Notes: a model not told the origin generated them from the letters alone. Shown: positions 1-9,512, counted from the stretch's first letter. The stretch: 64,000 nt of DNA from Bacillus pseudomycoides DSM 12442 (GCF_000161455.1 NZ_CM000745.1:2843186-2907185); one strand, 5' to 3'. Numbers and translations: made by a program.

Positions 1-109
1 CTTTTTTTATGAGTAATGTGGGAGCTACTTTGAGAAAATAGTACGTTATTTTTGCACAGTACATTACGTTTATGCATATAGGTATTCTAGAAAAAAGAAG
101 GAGAATCTT

Positions 110-829
110 ATGAAACGGAATGTATACATTGACTTTTTAGCTTATTACGGAATTGGAAGCGCACATCCTGGTGGTTTTACATTAACGAAACAGTTATTGG
201 CACAGTTGCCATTATACCGTGAAGCAAATGTGCTTGAAATAGGATGCGGAACAGGGCGTACAGCAGCTTATATGAAAAAACAATATGGTTATAACGTCAC
301 AGCAGTTGAAAATAATGAAATTATGATTCGAAAAGCAAAAAATAGATGGACACAAGAACAATTATCGATTGAACTGATTAAAGGAACTGCTGAACAGTTG
401 CCGTTTTTAAATGAGAAGTTTGATCTTGTATTAGGTGAATCTGTACTTGCTTTTACAAACAAAGAACAGGTGATTCCTGAATGTTATCGTGTCTTGCAAA
501 AGAACGGGAAACTTGTTGTCATTGAAATGATAATTGAGAAGCACTTAACAAAAGAAGAAGAGGAGAAAATACTGCAATTTTACGGAATAAAGGAGTTACA
601 CACAGAAAAGGAATGGATTGATTTATTTCAAACGACAAACTTCAAAAGGATAACGATTGTAGGTGGAGGAACGATTGCCGAAACGATTGCAGGACAAATG
701 GAACAGCCAGAATGGAACCTGTCAAATTTTATTCCGGCTGAATTGTACGATGCATGGGTGCAGCACGAGCAAGTATTGCAAATGTATCAACATATTTTAG
801 GGCATCGTGTATTTATTTGTGAAAAATAA
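110..829 (+). CDS. Class I SAM-dependent methyltransferase
   Basis: A 239-residue soluble protein of the class I methyltransferase fold. Residues 41-50 (VLEIGCGTGR) form the glycine-rich SAM-binding motif I, and the acidic end of motif II follows around the TAVENN stretch. The PFLNEKFDLVLGES segment near residue 100 is the usual motif IV region. The start is supported by an AAGAAGGAG ribosome site eight bases upstream. The methyl acceptor cannot be deduced; relatives in Bacillus are annotated only as generic methyltransferases. It is transcribed alone and ends in a small hairpin. Confidence 0.9.
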   Translation: MKRNVYIDFLAYYGIGSAHPGGFTLTKQLLAQLPLYREANVLEIGCGTGRTAAYMKKQYGYNVTAVENNEIMIRKAKNRWTQEQLSIELIKGTAEQLPFLNEKFDLVLGESVLAFTNKEQVIPECYRVLQKNGKLVVIEMIIEKHLTKEEEEKILQFYGIKELHTEKEWIDLFQTTNFKRITIVGGGTIAETIAGQMEQPEWNLSNFIPAELYDAWVQHEQVLQMYQHILGHRVFICEK

Positions 830-830
830 A

Positions 831-852
831 AAGCAGATTAAAAAATCTGCTT
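831..852 (+). terminator. Hairpin after methyltransferase gene
   Basis: Nine-base stem aagcagatt / aatctgctt immediately after the stop codon. The T-run is weak, so termination efficiency is uncertain. Confidence 0.5.
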
Positions 853-854
853 CA

Positions 855-981
855 TTTATCCTACTATTTGTGGGCAGTAATATTCTCACCTCAAAATTTA
901 GCAAAAGAACAGAAGTTAGGTGAGAGATAACCTACCCGTAAAGGCCCGATTGAGGATGGGTGATTAAAGTTTCACTTTATT
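855..981 (+). repeat. Dispersed B. cereus-group intergenic repeat, copy 1
   Basis: It begins tttatcctactatttgtggg and ends gtttcactttatt. It shares its order of motifs (ctatttgtgggcagtaa, a cacctcaaaa / ttaggtgagag stem, and cccgta-aaggcccgatt) with the copies near 23.7, 30.5, 45.6 and 62.8 kb. Internal complementary arms suggest that the transcript folds. Confidence 0.75.
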
Positions 982-1018
982 CGCGTATGATATGATAACT
1001 GTATTTCATTATTTTTGA

Positions 1019-1053
1019 AAAGGAGTTGACTAAAAAATATAGTCGGCTTCTTT
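1019..1053. terminator. Bidirectional terminator hairpin
   Basis: The stem aaaggagttgacta / tagtcggcttcttt has a short loop and lies just past the stop of the minus-strand Cys/Gly-rich protein. It can serve transcripts from either side. Confidence 0.6.
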
Positions 1054-1058
1054 GTATA

Positions 1059-1433
1059 TTAGATGAAAAATAATGCAGCTAAAGCAATACCAAAAATAAA
1101 TCCGAAAGCTAATTCAACGGCACCACTTCCGCAAAATCCTCCTCCACAGCCTCCATCAAAACCAAAGCCTCCATCAAAACCAAAGCCTCCATCAAAACCA
1201 AAGCCGCAATGGTTACATTGACCTAAACCACCACAAAAATCACAGCCACCACCTGCATATGCATCATTGTAACCAAATCCTGTATCAAAAGAGGATCTAT
1301 AGGGTTCAATCCAAACAGAATCATTTGTCACATCAACAATCTTACCGATATGAACATAACCATCTACATCTTCAATACGTACAACTTTACCAAAATAACG
1401 ATGACAAGTATTGTAACATTTTTGACAATGCAT
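1059..1433 (-). CDS. Cys/Gly-rich small protein with GFGFDG tandem repeats, possibly spore-associated
   Basis: A 124-residue protein. The start chosen is the ATG at 1433, preceded by GGAGG with eight bases of spacing, rather than the upstream in-frame ATG with no ribosome site. Residues 1-60 carry a CQKCYNTC cysteine cluster and a small beta-rich segment (KVVRIEDVDGYVHIGKIVDV). The middle holds CDFCGG and CNHCG pairs and three tandem GFGFDG units encoded by an 18-base direct repeat. The last ~20 residues are a hydrophobic membrane-type helix. Cys-rich, Gly-rich proteins of this sort are common on Bacillus spores, but the spore role is inferred. Confidence 0.75.
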   Translation of the reverse strand: MHCQKCYNTCHRYFGKVVRIEDVDGYVHIGKIVDVTNDSVWIEPYRSSFDTGFGYNDAYAGGGCDFCGGLGQCNHCGFGFDGGFGFDGGFGFDGGCGGGFCGSGAVELAFGFIFGIALAALFFI

Positions 1434-1570
1434 GTTCTTGCCTCCTTCCATATACAGTAATACGATATGTTATCGGGACAAGTGCGGCTTGTACGATTGA
1501 CCTAAGTTTCATAATTGTTACGAGAAAGGGGGAATATATGGTGAAAGTGTATGAAAAAGGAGTGGGAAAT

Positions 1571-1906
1571 ATGGAATCTAAAGATCAATTCCAAACATAT
1601 GAAGTTCCTTGGAATGAATTTACGAATGCCCTTCGTAGTGAAATGGAAAAACAAGTAGGAGCAGATATCATTGACCAGGTTGTTTGTGATTTAAAGGATG
1701 GGTTTGAAGTGTATACATATATACAAGGAGATTTGGATTTTGAATATAAAGAAGAACTTGAACGAAAATTTGGGAGTGATGGAAAAATTCCTAATTTATT
1801 AACTGTTATGTTATTAGCGAGTATTTATCATACAAGTGAAGAGAATATTCGTCTGCATGCGGATCGTAAAGACAATCCTATTGTTGAAGTATATGTGAAA
1901 CAATAA
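1571..1906 (+). CDS. Conserved hypothetical protein, 111 residues
   Basis: A small soluble acidic protein beginning MESKDQFQTY. The ATG at 1571 is preceded by AAAGGAG at good spacing. An upstream ATG at 1538, behind AAAGGGGG, would add eleven residues and cannot be excluded. No signal peptide, membrane segment or known motif was recognised. It is divergent from the Cys/Gly-rich gene, with about 135 bases between them, so the two may share a regulatory region. It ends in a strong hairpin terminator. Confidence 0.75.
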   Translation: MESKDQFQTYEVPWNEFTNALRSEMEKQVGADIIDQVVCDLKDGFEVYTYIQGDLDFEYKEELERKFGSDGKIPNLLTVMLLASIYHTSEENIRLHADRKDNPIVEVYVKQ

Positions 1907-1931
1907 AACACGCTGTTATAGGCGTGTTTTT
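1905..1931 (+). terminator. Rho-independent terminator
   Basis: Stem aaaacacgc / gcgtgtttt with an eight-base loop and a T-run. It directly abuts the first ATG of the next small reading frame. Confidence 0.8.
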
Positions 1932-1937
1932 ATTTGT

Positions 1938-2123
1938 ATGGAAAAATGTAAGGAAATTCACACTTTAAGGAGAGGGGATATTGTGGTTGCTTTTTCAACA
2001 GCGCATCGTATTCCTCATACCATTGCTACAGAAACTTTACAATATTCTTTTTTACGTGAAGATGGTAAGGAAGTTTCATATCTGTTTACGATGACTGTAG
2101 AAGTGATAGAAGAGGCTATTTAG
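1938..2123 (+). CDS. Small hypothetical protein (start uncertain)
   Basis: An open frame of up to 61 codons. The ATG at 1938 sits on the terminator T-run and has no ribosome site. An in-frame GTG at 1983, preceded by AAGGAGAGG at normal spacing, is a better initiator and gives a 46-residue protein (MVAFSTAHRIPHTIA onward). No recognised domain. The good ribosome site and coding-like composition make it plausible as a real gene. How it is transcribed past the terminator is unclear. Confidence 0.5.
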   Translation: MEKCKEIHTLRRGDIVVAFSTAHRIPHTIATETLQYSFLREDGKEVSYLFTMTVEVIEEAI

Positions 2124-2440
2124 AAAGCTTTATGCATAGCAAAAATGACAAGTGGAAGTAGGGAATATTTAAAAAAACACCGTATTTAAAGGTGGAAAGT
2201 TATTTTTAATAGAAGAGAAAATCAAACTTTTTTATAGGGATTTTTTGTATGAAGAGTCTGTTTTGATTAATTCTCTTTCAAAACAAGATCGTTACTGAAA
2301 AGGAGGTTATCATTCCAGTAGTTTAGTTTACATAATGACATTGTAATAATCTACATATCCCAAAATACAAGTCATATATCTTGTTTCTTTTCATAAATTT
2401 AAACATAGGAATTTGTCTACAAAGGTGGCGAAGCCTCATC
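2124..2440. other. Intergenic region, no gene seen
   Basis: About 317 AT-rich bases leading to the vWA operon. No convincing reading frame, repeat or hairpin is visible. A promoter for the vWA-tubulin operon is expected here, but none matches consensus closely enough to place. Confidence 0.5.
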
Positions 2441-4540
2441 ATGAAGATTCGAATTTGTGCCACATTCATCTTTTTTCTATTATTGTGTTTGAATCCTTTT
2501 TCAACTTTTGCAAAAGGAGAGGAGGCAAAAGAAAGGGTCGTTTCACTTGTATATGATGATTCTGGCAGCATGAGAAATAACGATCGCTGGAAATATGCCA
2601 ACTATGCTTTGCAAAGTTTAGTTGCATTATTAGATGAAAGAGATAGATTTTCATATGTTCCAATGAGCCGTCCTACTGAAGCGTTAAATGTCACGCTAAC
2701 AAATGAGAAAAGACAAATAGAAATTGATCAAATTGGAGCGTGGAAGAATTATTTAAATACGCCGTTTAACGCAGTAGAGACCGCGATGCAATCTATTAAA
2801 AAGGAAGCAGACATAAATGGAAAACGTGAATTTTGGCTTATTGTATTAACTGACGGGGCATTTAACGAATTAGAAAAAGAAAAGAATGGTGGTAAAGAAC
2901 AAATCACGCAGAAACTGGAACAGTTTAAAAAAGAAATGGAAGCGAAAAAAATATCATTGCATCCGGTTTTAATAACAATGGAAGAAAACTTAGGACAGCA
3001 AGAGCAACAACAGATGAATACGTTTAAAGAAATTTGGAAGCAAGAGATAAATGGTATCGTCATGCCAACGAGTGGAGAAGATGGAGTTATTCAAAGTGTA
3101 AATCAAGCTGCAGCCTTGGTTGCGAATCGAGATCCATTTTCTTCTGTTGAATCTGTCGTGAAAACGACTATATCGGGTAACAAATTAGAGATTACTACAC
3201 CGTTCCCATTAAAACGAATGACACTGGTACAACAATCTTCTACTGCATCGCAATATCGGATAGAACGATTTTCTAAACCGTTAGCAGTACAATCTTCCTT
3301 TTCAATTCACGCACCAGGAGAATCAAAATTATATGGTGGTATTACCCATATCGGCGCTACGAATCATGAAATAATTAAATCAGGGACATACACGTTAGAA
3401 ATTGATAGTGGTATTGTGAAAGAAGGATTGAAAGTACTTGTTGAACCAGCGCTTGACTATACCGTTTCTACTTATGATAAAGAGGATAAAGCGAAAAAAA
3501 ACGTTGAGAAAATGTATGAGGGAACGAAAGCAGTGATTGAAGCGAAACCGACGGATTTACCAATACAATCTTCTTATTTCCAAGCAGAAGTAGAACTAGA
3601 TGGAAAGCTGTATCCGATGAAATGGGATGATAAAGCACATGTGTTTTACTATGAATTACAAATTAAAAACCAATTTGTACGTGGGAAAGTTCATATGAAT
3701 ATAAAAGGGTTTTACAGGCAAACGAGAGAATTTCGAATTGATCCGATACCAAAGGCAAAATTATCTTTGCAAGTCATTACGAAAGATTATGAAGAAAAGG
3801 TGACGAATTTAGACAAGAGTAAACCATTTGTCCTGCAGCCATTACTGAATGGTGAACCAATGACAGAAGTGGAGGTAAAAAAGCTACTGCAATCTACTGA
3901 TGTCACATCGCATCAATCGATTAACTACGAATTGCGGCAACATGACAATCAAATTTATGTGTATCCTCGTCCTTACTACTCCGATACATTCAATTTTACA
4001 GATACCGGCACCATAGAAGCTACCATCACTATAAACGATTCAAAGTTACAAGAAGTGAAGAAAACGATTTCGTTTCATATTCAAAATGCACCATTTTGGG
4101 AACGGTATGCGCTAATTTTTCAATTTGTAATCCCGGTTGCGTTACTGCTTTTGCTTGTTGCGATTCTTATTTTAGGGTGGATTGTCCGGCCAAGGTTTCA
4201 TCGTAAAGCAATGTTATATTACGAATGGGATCAAGAAGTAGCAAAAGATTGGCTCTATCAATCTGAACCAGAATTATTAAGAAACAAGTGGTGGAAACAT
4301 TATTTTGGTATTCCATTTCGAGCAGAACGAAAGACGGTACAATCAGTAACTTTTATAGCAAAAAAAGGTTCGAAGTCTATATTTGTAGCAAAGGAATCAC
4401 AAGTGATTGGTATGATTATTGACGGTATGTTTATAACAGAGGAAGAGGTCGGAAATGAGCATAAGACATTATATCCGAACGAGATTTTACTAATTGATCG
4501 TGGGTATGGAAAAGAAATTTATCGATATGAATGTGAATAA
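2441..4540 (+). CDS. Secreted/membrane-anchored von Willebrand factor A domain protein
   Basis: A 699-residue protein. The ATG at 2441 was chosen because it gives a clean signal peptide (residues 1-24, ending STFA). A vWA domain follows: the MIDAS motif D39-D-S-G-S43 is intact, and a LTDG segment lies near residue 140. A long extracellular beta-rich region comes next, then one membrane helix at about 556-582 (QFVIPVALLLLLVAIL) and a ~115-residue cytoplasmic tail. It therefore spans the membrane with its metal-dependent ligand-binding domain outside. It is followed after 29 bases by the tubulin-like gene, which is the strongest clue that the two work together. Confidence 0.85.
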   Translation: MKIRICATFIFFLLLCLNPFSTFAKGEEAKERVVSLVYDDSGSMRNNDRWKYANYALQSLVALLDERDRFSYVPMSRPTEALNVTLTNEKRQIEIDQIGAWKNYLNTPFNAVETAMQSIKKEADINGKREFWLIVLTDGAFNELEKEKNGGKEQITQKLEQFKKEMEAKKISLHPVLITMEENLGQQEQQQMNTFKEIWKQEINGIVMPTSGEDGVIQSVNQAAALVANRDPFSSVESVVKTTISGNKLEITTPFPLKRMTLVQQSSTASQYRIERFSKPLAVQSSFSIHAPGESKLYGGITHIGATNHEIIKSGTYTLEIDSGIVKEGLKVLVEPALDYTVSTYDKEDKAKKNVEKMYEGTKAVIEAKPTDLPIQSSYFQAEVELDGKLYPMKWDDKAHVFYYELQIKNQFVRGKVHMNIKGFYRQTREFRIDPIPKAKLSLQVITKDYEEKVTNLDKSKPFVLQPLLNGEPMTEVEVKKLLQSTDVTSHQSINYELRQHDNQIYVYPRPYYSDTFNFTDTGTIEATITINDSKLQEVKKTISFHIQNAPFWERYALIFQFVIPVALLLLLVAILILGWIVRPRFHRKAMLYYEWDQEVAKDWLYQSEPELLRNKWWKHYFGIPFRAERKTVQSVTFIAKKGSKSIFVAKESQVIGMIIDGMFITEEEVGNEHKTLYPNEILLIDRGYGKEIYRYECE

Positions 4541-4569
4541 TAGGAAGTTCAAATAGGAAGGTGGTTCAC

Positions 4570-7500
4570 ATGACATTACAAGTTCCAACAATTTTAATTG
4601 GCTTAGGTGGAATCGGGAGTACCGTTACACACCAAATATATGAGAAATTGCCAGAGGAACGACGTAAAAAGGTAGCGATGCATGTCTTTGATACAGATGT
4701 GAATACATTAAGTAAATTTGAGCATATTCGTAAGTTCAAGACACAAACGAGCTCTAGTAAAACGCCGCGAGAATATATTGCAGGGGATCCAACGATTCCG
4801 GAATGGTTTCCAATGGACCCCACTATTCTAGATAAGCCGTTAACTGAAGGAGCTGGTCAACTGCGTGTGATTTCACGCTTAGCTCTTCGGGCAGCGATGA
4901 AAGAAGATAAATTGACTGCTTTTTGGCAAGAAATAGAAAAGATTTTTCCTGTCACAAGTGATCAAACAGAGTATGGTGTTCGAGTTATTATCGTTACATC
5001 GTTAGCTGGTGGTACCGGTTCGGGTATGTTCTTACAAATTGCGTTGTACCTACGTGAAATGCTTCGGAAAAAACTGCAGCATCATAACATTTTAATACGC
5101 GGTGCGTTTTTAATGCCGGATGCACTTGTTAAGACACGTACCATTAGTGCGAAAGAATTTGAAACTGTTCAGGCAAATGGTTATGCGTCATTAAAAGAAC
5201 TTCATGCGATTACACTTGGCTCAACGGGTGAATTATCAAAGCGGGGCGGTGTAACAATTGAACTAGAGTATCGTCCAGATCAAGTGGATGAAGACGGAAG
5301 AACGAATCATACAATTAAAGAGCATCATTTACCATATAATTATTGTTTCTTATATGATTATGAAAATTTACACGGTCATCATTTACACAATCTGTCAGAT
5401 TACATGGAACAAATGACAAACACGATTTATTTACAGCTATTTAGTCCGATGTCCACAAGTCATTTTGCACAAGAAGATAATCAGATTCAGCAATTGGCAG
5501 AATCGAATGGAAAAGCACGTTATTGTGGTGCTGGAACTGCAAAGCTTATTTATCCATATGAGCATGTGCTAAAATACTGTGCCTTGAAATGGGCTGTGCA
5601 AGGATTAGATGAATCCTGGCTACATTTAGATCAATTGTTTCAAGAGAAAAAACAGCGGTATGAACAAGATGTTCGTCGTGGTATGCAGCGTGAGAAGCCA
5701 GAGCGGGGAAAGAGTTATTTAGAAGATTTAGAGCATCTTGCCACTCGCCCAGAGCAAGCACATATTTTCTATAGACAAATGTACAATGAAACACGCGAAG
5801 GTGCAGAAGGTGGTAAGGTAGGCGTTGCGAAATCCAAGTTATTTTTAGAAGCGGTTGAAAGTTATGTACAGCGTACTGTACAAAAAGATGAAGAATTAAA
5901 TAGGTTGCAGCATGAGTGTAAAATATCTGCCGCAAAGCTTAAAATGATGGAGCAAATGAAGGGTGAAGTGGCGAGAGTTGATCATGCTGTTAGGTTGTAT
6001 GCCTATGCGATACCAAGCCGTGTGCATGAGCACGTGACGACACTTTTATATGACATGATAGAATCAGATCGATATACACCGAGTGGATCAGAGGGACAGT
6101 CATACCAACTAAATACATGGTTTTTAAAGAAAACAGAAGCTGTTCATCCAGTGGCTGCTCGTTTTATGCTATATGAAATTCGGAAACAATTAGTAGAGAA
6201 AATGAATCGTTTACATGAGAATAATGAACAGAAGCGTAATTTAATTCAAAACTATGATAAGAAATTTAATGTAAGCAATATTGATGGTACAGTTACAGCA
6301 GTGCGACGTGTTGAGCTGGCGCAACAACAAGGCTGGTTTGGAAAAATGTTCTATAATCAACAGCGTACGTTCCGAAAAGAATTTGAAGATATAGTCACGC
6401 AATATGTGCATAAGTTGAATGAATATCGTAAAGAAATGTTACTGGAACTCGTTTATCAATCGCTATATCAGGCAGTAAATAAAATGATCCAACATTGGGA
6501 AAGATTCTTTGATAATTTACAAGAAACACGTGAAAATTTGCTGTTTGAAATTCAAAAACGCAGCAAAGAATTTGAAGGGAAAACAAATCCGACGAATGTA
6601 TATGTGTTAGCAGATGAAAAACTACAAGAAAAAATATGGAAAGATATGCAGCAACATTTAAACTTAGGTGTGCTTCCAAAGGATATATCAGCAGAGATGT
6701 ATATGAGCTTGTATGCGGAATATTGCCGCGATGCACAAGCAGAGGAAAGTCAATCGAAGAAAGTAGAGGATTTTTATCGAGAGCATATTTTAACATATTG
6801 TTATAACGAGCTCCAAGTCCGATATCGTGACAAATTAGAACTCAATATTATTGAAGCATTGCGAAAAGAAGCTGATTTTAAAAAGCGTGATCGTAATGAA
6901 TATGTGAGAGAAAAAATTGAAGATCTCTTCCATCTAGCAAGCCCATTTATCCCGAAGGTAGCCCATCATCGAGAGTTACAATATTGGGGTATACATCCAT
7001 CACTAAAACAGGAACTACAGGAAGAACTATTGCAAGAAATGTTTCAAGAAAAAGATACAGTGAATGAAGCATTTTCACCATTTGAAGTAATTTGTTACCG
7101 AGCTCATTATGGATTATCATTACAAGATTTTCCTAAGCTTTCATCTGGACATCTTGCAAATGGTTTTATGAATGATAAAGGAGATTATTTTCAGTCTTAT
7201 TATCGCCGTGTAAATAAATTAAATATCAAAAAATCGAATTTGACACCGCATTTAGATAAATATTGGCACTTACCAGCTTTTATGCCGGACTTAAATGCAA
7301 CCCAGACGAAGTTAGATTATGATAAATGTAATCGTGCTCTTCTTTATGCATATATGTACCGGTGGATTAGTCTTGTCGCTGTCGATGGTCAGTTTGTCTA
7401 TCAATATAACGGTGTAGGACGCAGCTTTTTAATTCAGTCCATGGGGAAAAATATTTCAAGTGAAAGTTATAAGTTACATCGGGCATTGCTTCATAATCCG

Positions 7501-7932
7501 TTTATTTATGAAAATATTCTGTCCCGTTTTGAAGAAGAACAGGAAAAAGCAATGCTTCAAGGTGGACATTTGTATACACAGGCCTTTGTATTAGGGGCTC
7601 AAGATGTAAGATGGCTTAGAAAAGAGCACGTTCATAATATTTTAGACATTATTTTAATGTACGACCGGGAGGCAAAATACGATCCAACGTTAGAAGAAAC
7701 ATCAGATGAATTATTGCGATTACTTCTTGATGAAATCGAGTTGTATTTCCAAAATTATTATGGAACAGGTGCAGATATGGTTGCAAAGAAAGAGAAAGAA
7801 ATGTTTGTAAAACAACTATGGGACCGTTCGTATGCGAAAGGGTATGTTGATCCAAATAGTGCGCCTTATAAAAAATGGCAGCACTTATTACATGTTCAAG
7901 ATGAAGAACAAGATACAAAAACGAATGTGTAG
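4570..7932 (+). CDS. Tubulin/FtsZ-like GTPase, Tubulin_2 type
   Basis: A 1120-residue protein whose first ~350 residues resemble tubulin/FtsZ. A Rossmann start ILIGLGGIGS lies at residues 9-17, and the nucleotide-binding signature SLAGGTGSG at residues 144-152 corresponds to the FtsZ/tubulin GGGTGTG loop. The remaining ~750 residues are charged, helical and unlike FtsZ. The start is the ATG at 4570 behind AGGAAGGTGG; a GTG nine bases earlier is possible. Large bacterial tubulin-like proteins of this kind are linked to vWA proteins. A cytoskeletal or membrane-remodelling role is inference. Confidence 0.85.
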   Translation: MTLQVPTILIGLGGIGSTVTHQIYEKLPEERRKKVAMHVFDTDVNTLSKFEHIRKFKTQTSSSKTPREYIAGDPTIPEWFPMDPTILDKPLTEGAGQLRVISRLALRAAMKEDKLTAFWQEIEKIFPVTSDQTEYGVRVIIVTSLAGGTGSGMFLQIALYLREMLRKKLQHHNILIRGAFLMPDALVKTRTISAKEFETVQANGYASLKELHAITLGSTGELSKRGGVTIELEYRPDQVDEDGRTNHTIKEHHLPYNYCFLYDYENLHGHHLHNLSDYMEQMTNTIYLQLFSPMSTSHFAQEDNQIQQLAESNGKARYCGAGTAKLIYPYEHVLKYCALKWAVQGLDESWLHLDQLFQEKKQRYEQDVRRGMQREKPERGKSYLEDLEHLATRPEQAHIFYRQMYNETREGAEGGKVGVAKSKLFLEAVESYVQRTVQKDEELNRLQHECKISAAKLKMMEQMKGEVARVDHAVRLYAYAIPSRVHEHVTTLLYDMIESDRYTPSGSEGQSYQLNTWFLKKTEAVHPVAARFMLYEIRKQLVEKMNRLHENNEQKRNLIQNYDKKFNVSNIDGTVTAVRRVELAQQQGWFGKMFYNQQRTFRKEFEDIVTQYVHKLNEYRKEMLLELVYQSLYQAVNKMIQHWERFFDNLQETRENLLFEIQKRSKEFEGKTNPTNVYVLADEKLQEKIWKDMQQHLNLGVLPKDISAEMYMSLYAEYCRDAQAEESQSKKVEDFYREHILTYCYNELQVRYRDKLELNIIEALRKEADFKKRDRNEYVREKIEDLFHLASPFIPKVAHHRELQYWGIHPSLKQELQEELLQEMFQEKDTVNEAFSPFEVICYRAHYGLSLQDFPKLSSGHLANGFMNDKGDYFQSYYRRVNKLNIKKSNLTPHLDKYWHLPAFMPDLNATQTKLDYDKCNRALLYAYMYRWISLVAVDGQFVYQYNGVGRSFLIQSMGKNISSESYKLHRALLHNPFIYENILSRFEEEQEKAMLQGGHLYTQAFVLGAQDVRWLRKEHVHNILDIILMYDREAKYDPTLEETSDELLRLLLDEIELYFQNYYGTGADMVAKKEKEMFVKQLWDRSYAKGYVDPNSAPYKKWQHLLHVQDEEQDTKTNV

Positions 7933-7990
7933 GGGAAAGATAGGGAACCCTTAAGTATGGAAATACTATTTATGAAAAGAGGGGTTCCAG

Positions 7991-8131
7991 GTGCCATTTT
8001 TAGGAAGTGTGTATCAAATATTTGGATTATATCCGGAGATTTATCATGCGATGATTTCTGTGGAAATGCAGGAAGAAGAATTACGTAATGAGCATGTGGA
8101 AAAGAGAAATGAAATAGAAATGGAAGATTAA
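7991..8131 (+). CDS. 46-residue acidic protein, third gene of the vWA-tubulin operon
   Basis: A GTG-started frame with AGAGGGG ten bases upstream, lying 59 bases after the tubulin-like gene and before a strong terminator. The protein begins VPFLGSVYQIFGLYPEIYHA and ends in a charged helix (EEELRNEHVEKRNEIEMED). Its position inside the operon, its good ribosome site and its helix pattern support a real gene that automated callers could miss. It may be a small partner or adaptor of the tubulin-like protein; no family is recognised. Confidence 0.6.
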   Translation: MPFLGSVYQIFGLYPEIYHAMISVEMQEEELRNEHVEKRNEIEMED

Positions 8132-8132
8132 G

Positions 8133-8167
8133 AAAAAACCATGCAGATTTTTATCTGCATGGTTTTT
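8133..8167. terminator. Bidirectional terminator between vWA-tubulin operon and brnQ
   Basis: Perfect 11-base stem accatgcagat / atctgcatggt, with an A-run on one side and a T-run on the other. It serves both convergent transcripts and overlaps the brnQ stop. Confidence 0.9.
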
Positions 8168-9512
8168 AATGATTCGTTTTCGGAGTACCAGTAATGAATT
8201 TCATTCGGAATACAAAAATAAAGTAACCAATACACCCTCCAATAAATGCAGGACAGATCCAGCCTAAACCTGCATCGTATAAAGGAAGAATTTTAGAAAA
8301 AGTAACATTGATTGCTTGAATAGGTATATTTGCTGCATTTAGTCCATCAAACAAACTAACGACAAAAGTTAGGAGTAAGCTCCATTGATATACCTCTGTT
8401 CTACCTTTAAATATAGGGTGTAGAAATGTTAAAACAATTAGCATAATTGCTAGTGGATATATCGCTGTAAGTACTGGAACAGAAACCGCAATTAATTCTG
8501 TCAAACCAAGATTTGCAATCAATGCGCTAAAAATAGAAAGCATAACAGCAAATGTTTTATAAGATATTTTCGGGAATACTTTATGGAAGTATGAAGAGCA
8601 TGCTGTTACAAGTCCAACGCTTGTTGTTAAACATGCAACAGTAATCATTAAGCCTAACAATAAGTTTCCTAAAGAACTAAAATAATAATTAGCTACTTTA
8701 GCTAATACTTCTCCTCCATTTGTTAAGTGCCCTAGTTTAGATACGCTAGCGGCTCCCATATAAGAAAGGGAAGTATAGACAATTGTTAATACAATTGCTG
8801 CAATACCAGCAGCCTTTGCACAAACGCTCACTATTTCTTTTTTATCATAAGTACCCTTCTCTTTTATAGCATTGATAATAATAATACCGAATACAAAAGA
8901 TGCAAGTGTATCCATTGTTAAGTAGCCTTCTTGGAAACCTTTAAAAAAAGAATTGTTCACGAATTCTTTTGTAGGTGCCTGAATAGGGCCGATTGGTTGG
9001 ACAAACGCTGCAACTACTAAAATCCCGATGAATGTAAGTTTGATAGGTGTTAAAAGTTTCCCAACAACATCTACAATTTTCGTTGGATTAAATGAGAACC
9101 AACATGTAATACTAAAGAAAATGATTGTGAAAATAAGTAATGCAACCGTTTCTGTTCCGTCAGATAAAAATGGTTTTACACCTATTTCAAAAGAAACACT
9201 TCCAGCTCTAGGGAGTGCAAATAACGGACCAATTGCTAAATAAAGAATAAATGTGTACACAGCACTGAACCAAGGATGAACACGATTCGCTAATGTTTGT
9301 AAATCATCACTATCAGAAATGCCAAATGCTAGAACGCCTAGTAAAGGAAGACCTACTCCTGTAATTAAAAATCCAGCAGTAGCAATCCACACATTATGCC
9401 CAGCTGCTTGTCCTAACATAGCTGGGAAAATTAAATTTCCAGCACCAAAAAACAGTGCAAATAACATAAGGCCGATTACAAGGATACGAGAAAAGGGTAC
9501 TTTATTTGCCAA
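8166..9512 (-). CDS. brnQ: Branched-chain amino acid transport system II carrier protein
   Basis: A 448-residue LIVCS-family permease that imports leucine, isoleucine and valine with sodium or protons. The N-terminal segment LMLFALFFGAGNLIFPAMLG is the family hallmark, and about twelve hydrophobic helices follow. The start is a TTG at 9512 (protein MANKVPFSR), directly behind a GGAGG site; the longer ATG-started frame has no ribosome site. B. cereus-group genomes carry several brnQ paralogues, so the number is uncertain. A CodY-like palindrome lies about 50 bases upstream. Confidence 0.93.
   Translation of the reverse strand: MANKVPFSRILVIGLMLFALFFGAGNLIFPAMLGQAAGHNVWIATAGFLITGVGLPLLGVLAFGISDSDDLQTLANRVHPWFSAVYTFILYLAIGPLFALPRAGSVSFEIGVKPFLSDGTETVALLIFTIIFFSITCWFSFNPTKIVDVVGKLLTPIKLTFIGILVVAAFVQPIGPIQAPTKEFVNNSFFKGFQEGYLTMDTLASFVFGIIIINAIKEKGTYDKKEIVSVCAKAAGIAAIVLTIVYTSLSYMGAASVSKLGHLTNGGEVLAKVANYYFSSLGNLLLGLMITVACLTTSVGLVTACSSYFHKVFPKISYKTFAVMLSIFSALIANLGLTELIAVSVPVLTAIYPLAIMLIVLTFLHPIFKGRTEVYQWSLLLTFVVSLFDGLNAANIPIQAINVTFSKILPLYDAGLGWICPAFIGGCIGYFIFVFRMKFITGTPKTNH

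Noticed and set aside
1259..1906. 215-codon plus-strand frame beginning opposite the Cys/Gly-rich gene
   Set aside because: Its first ~95 codons are the antisense of the repeat-bearing minus gene and have no ribosome site; only the part from 1571 (or 1538) is kept.
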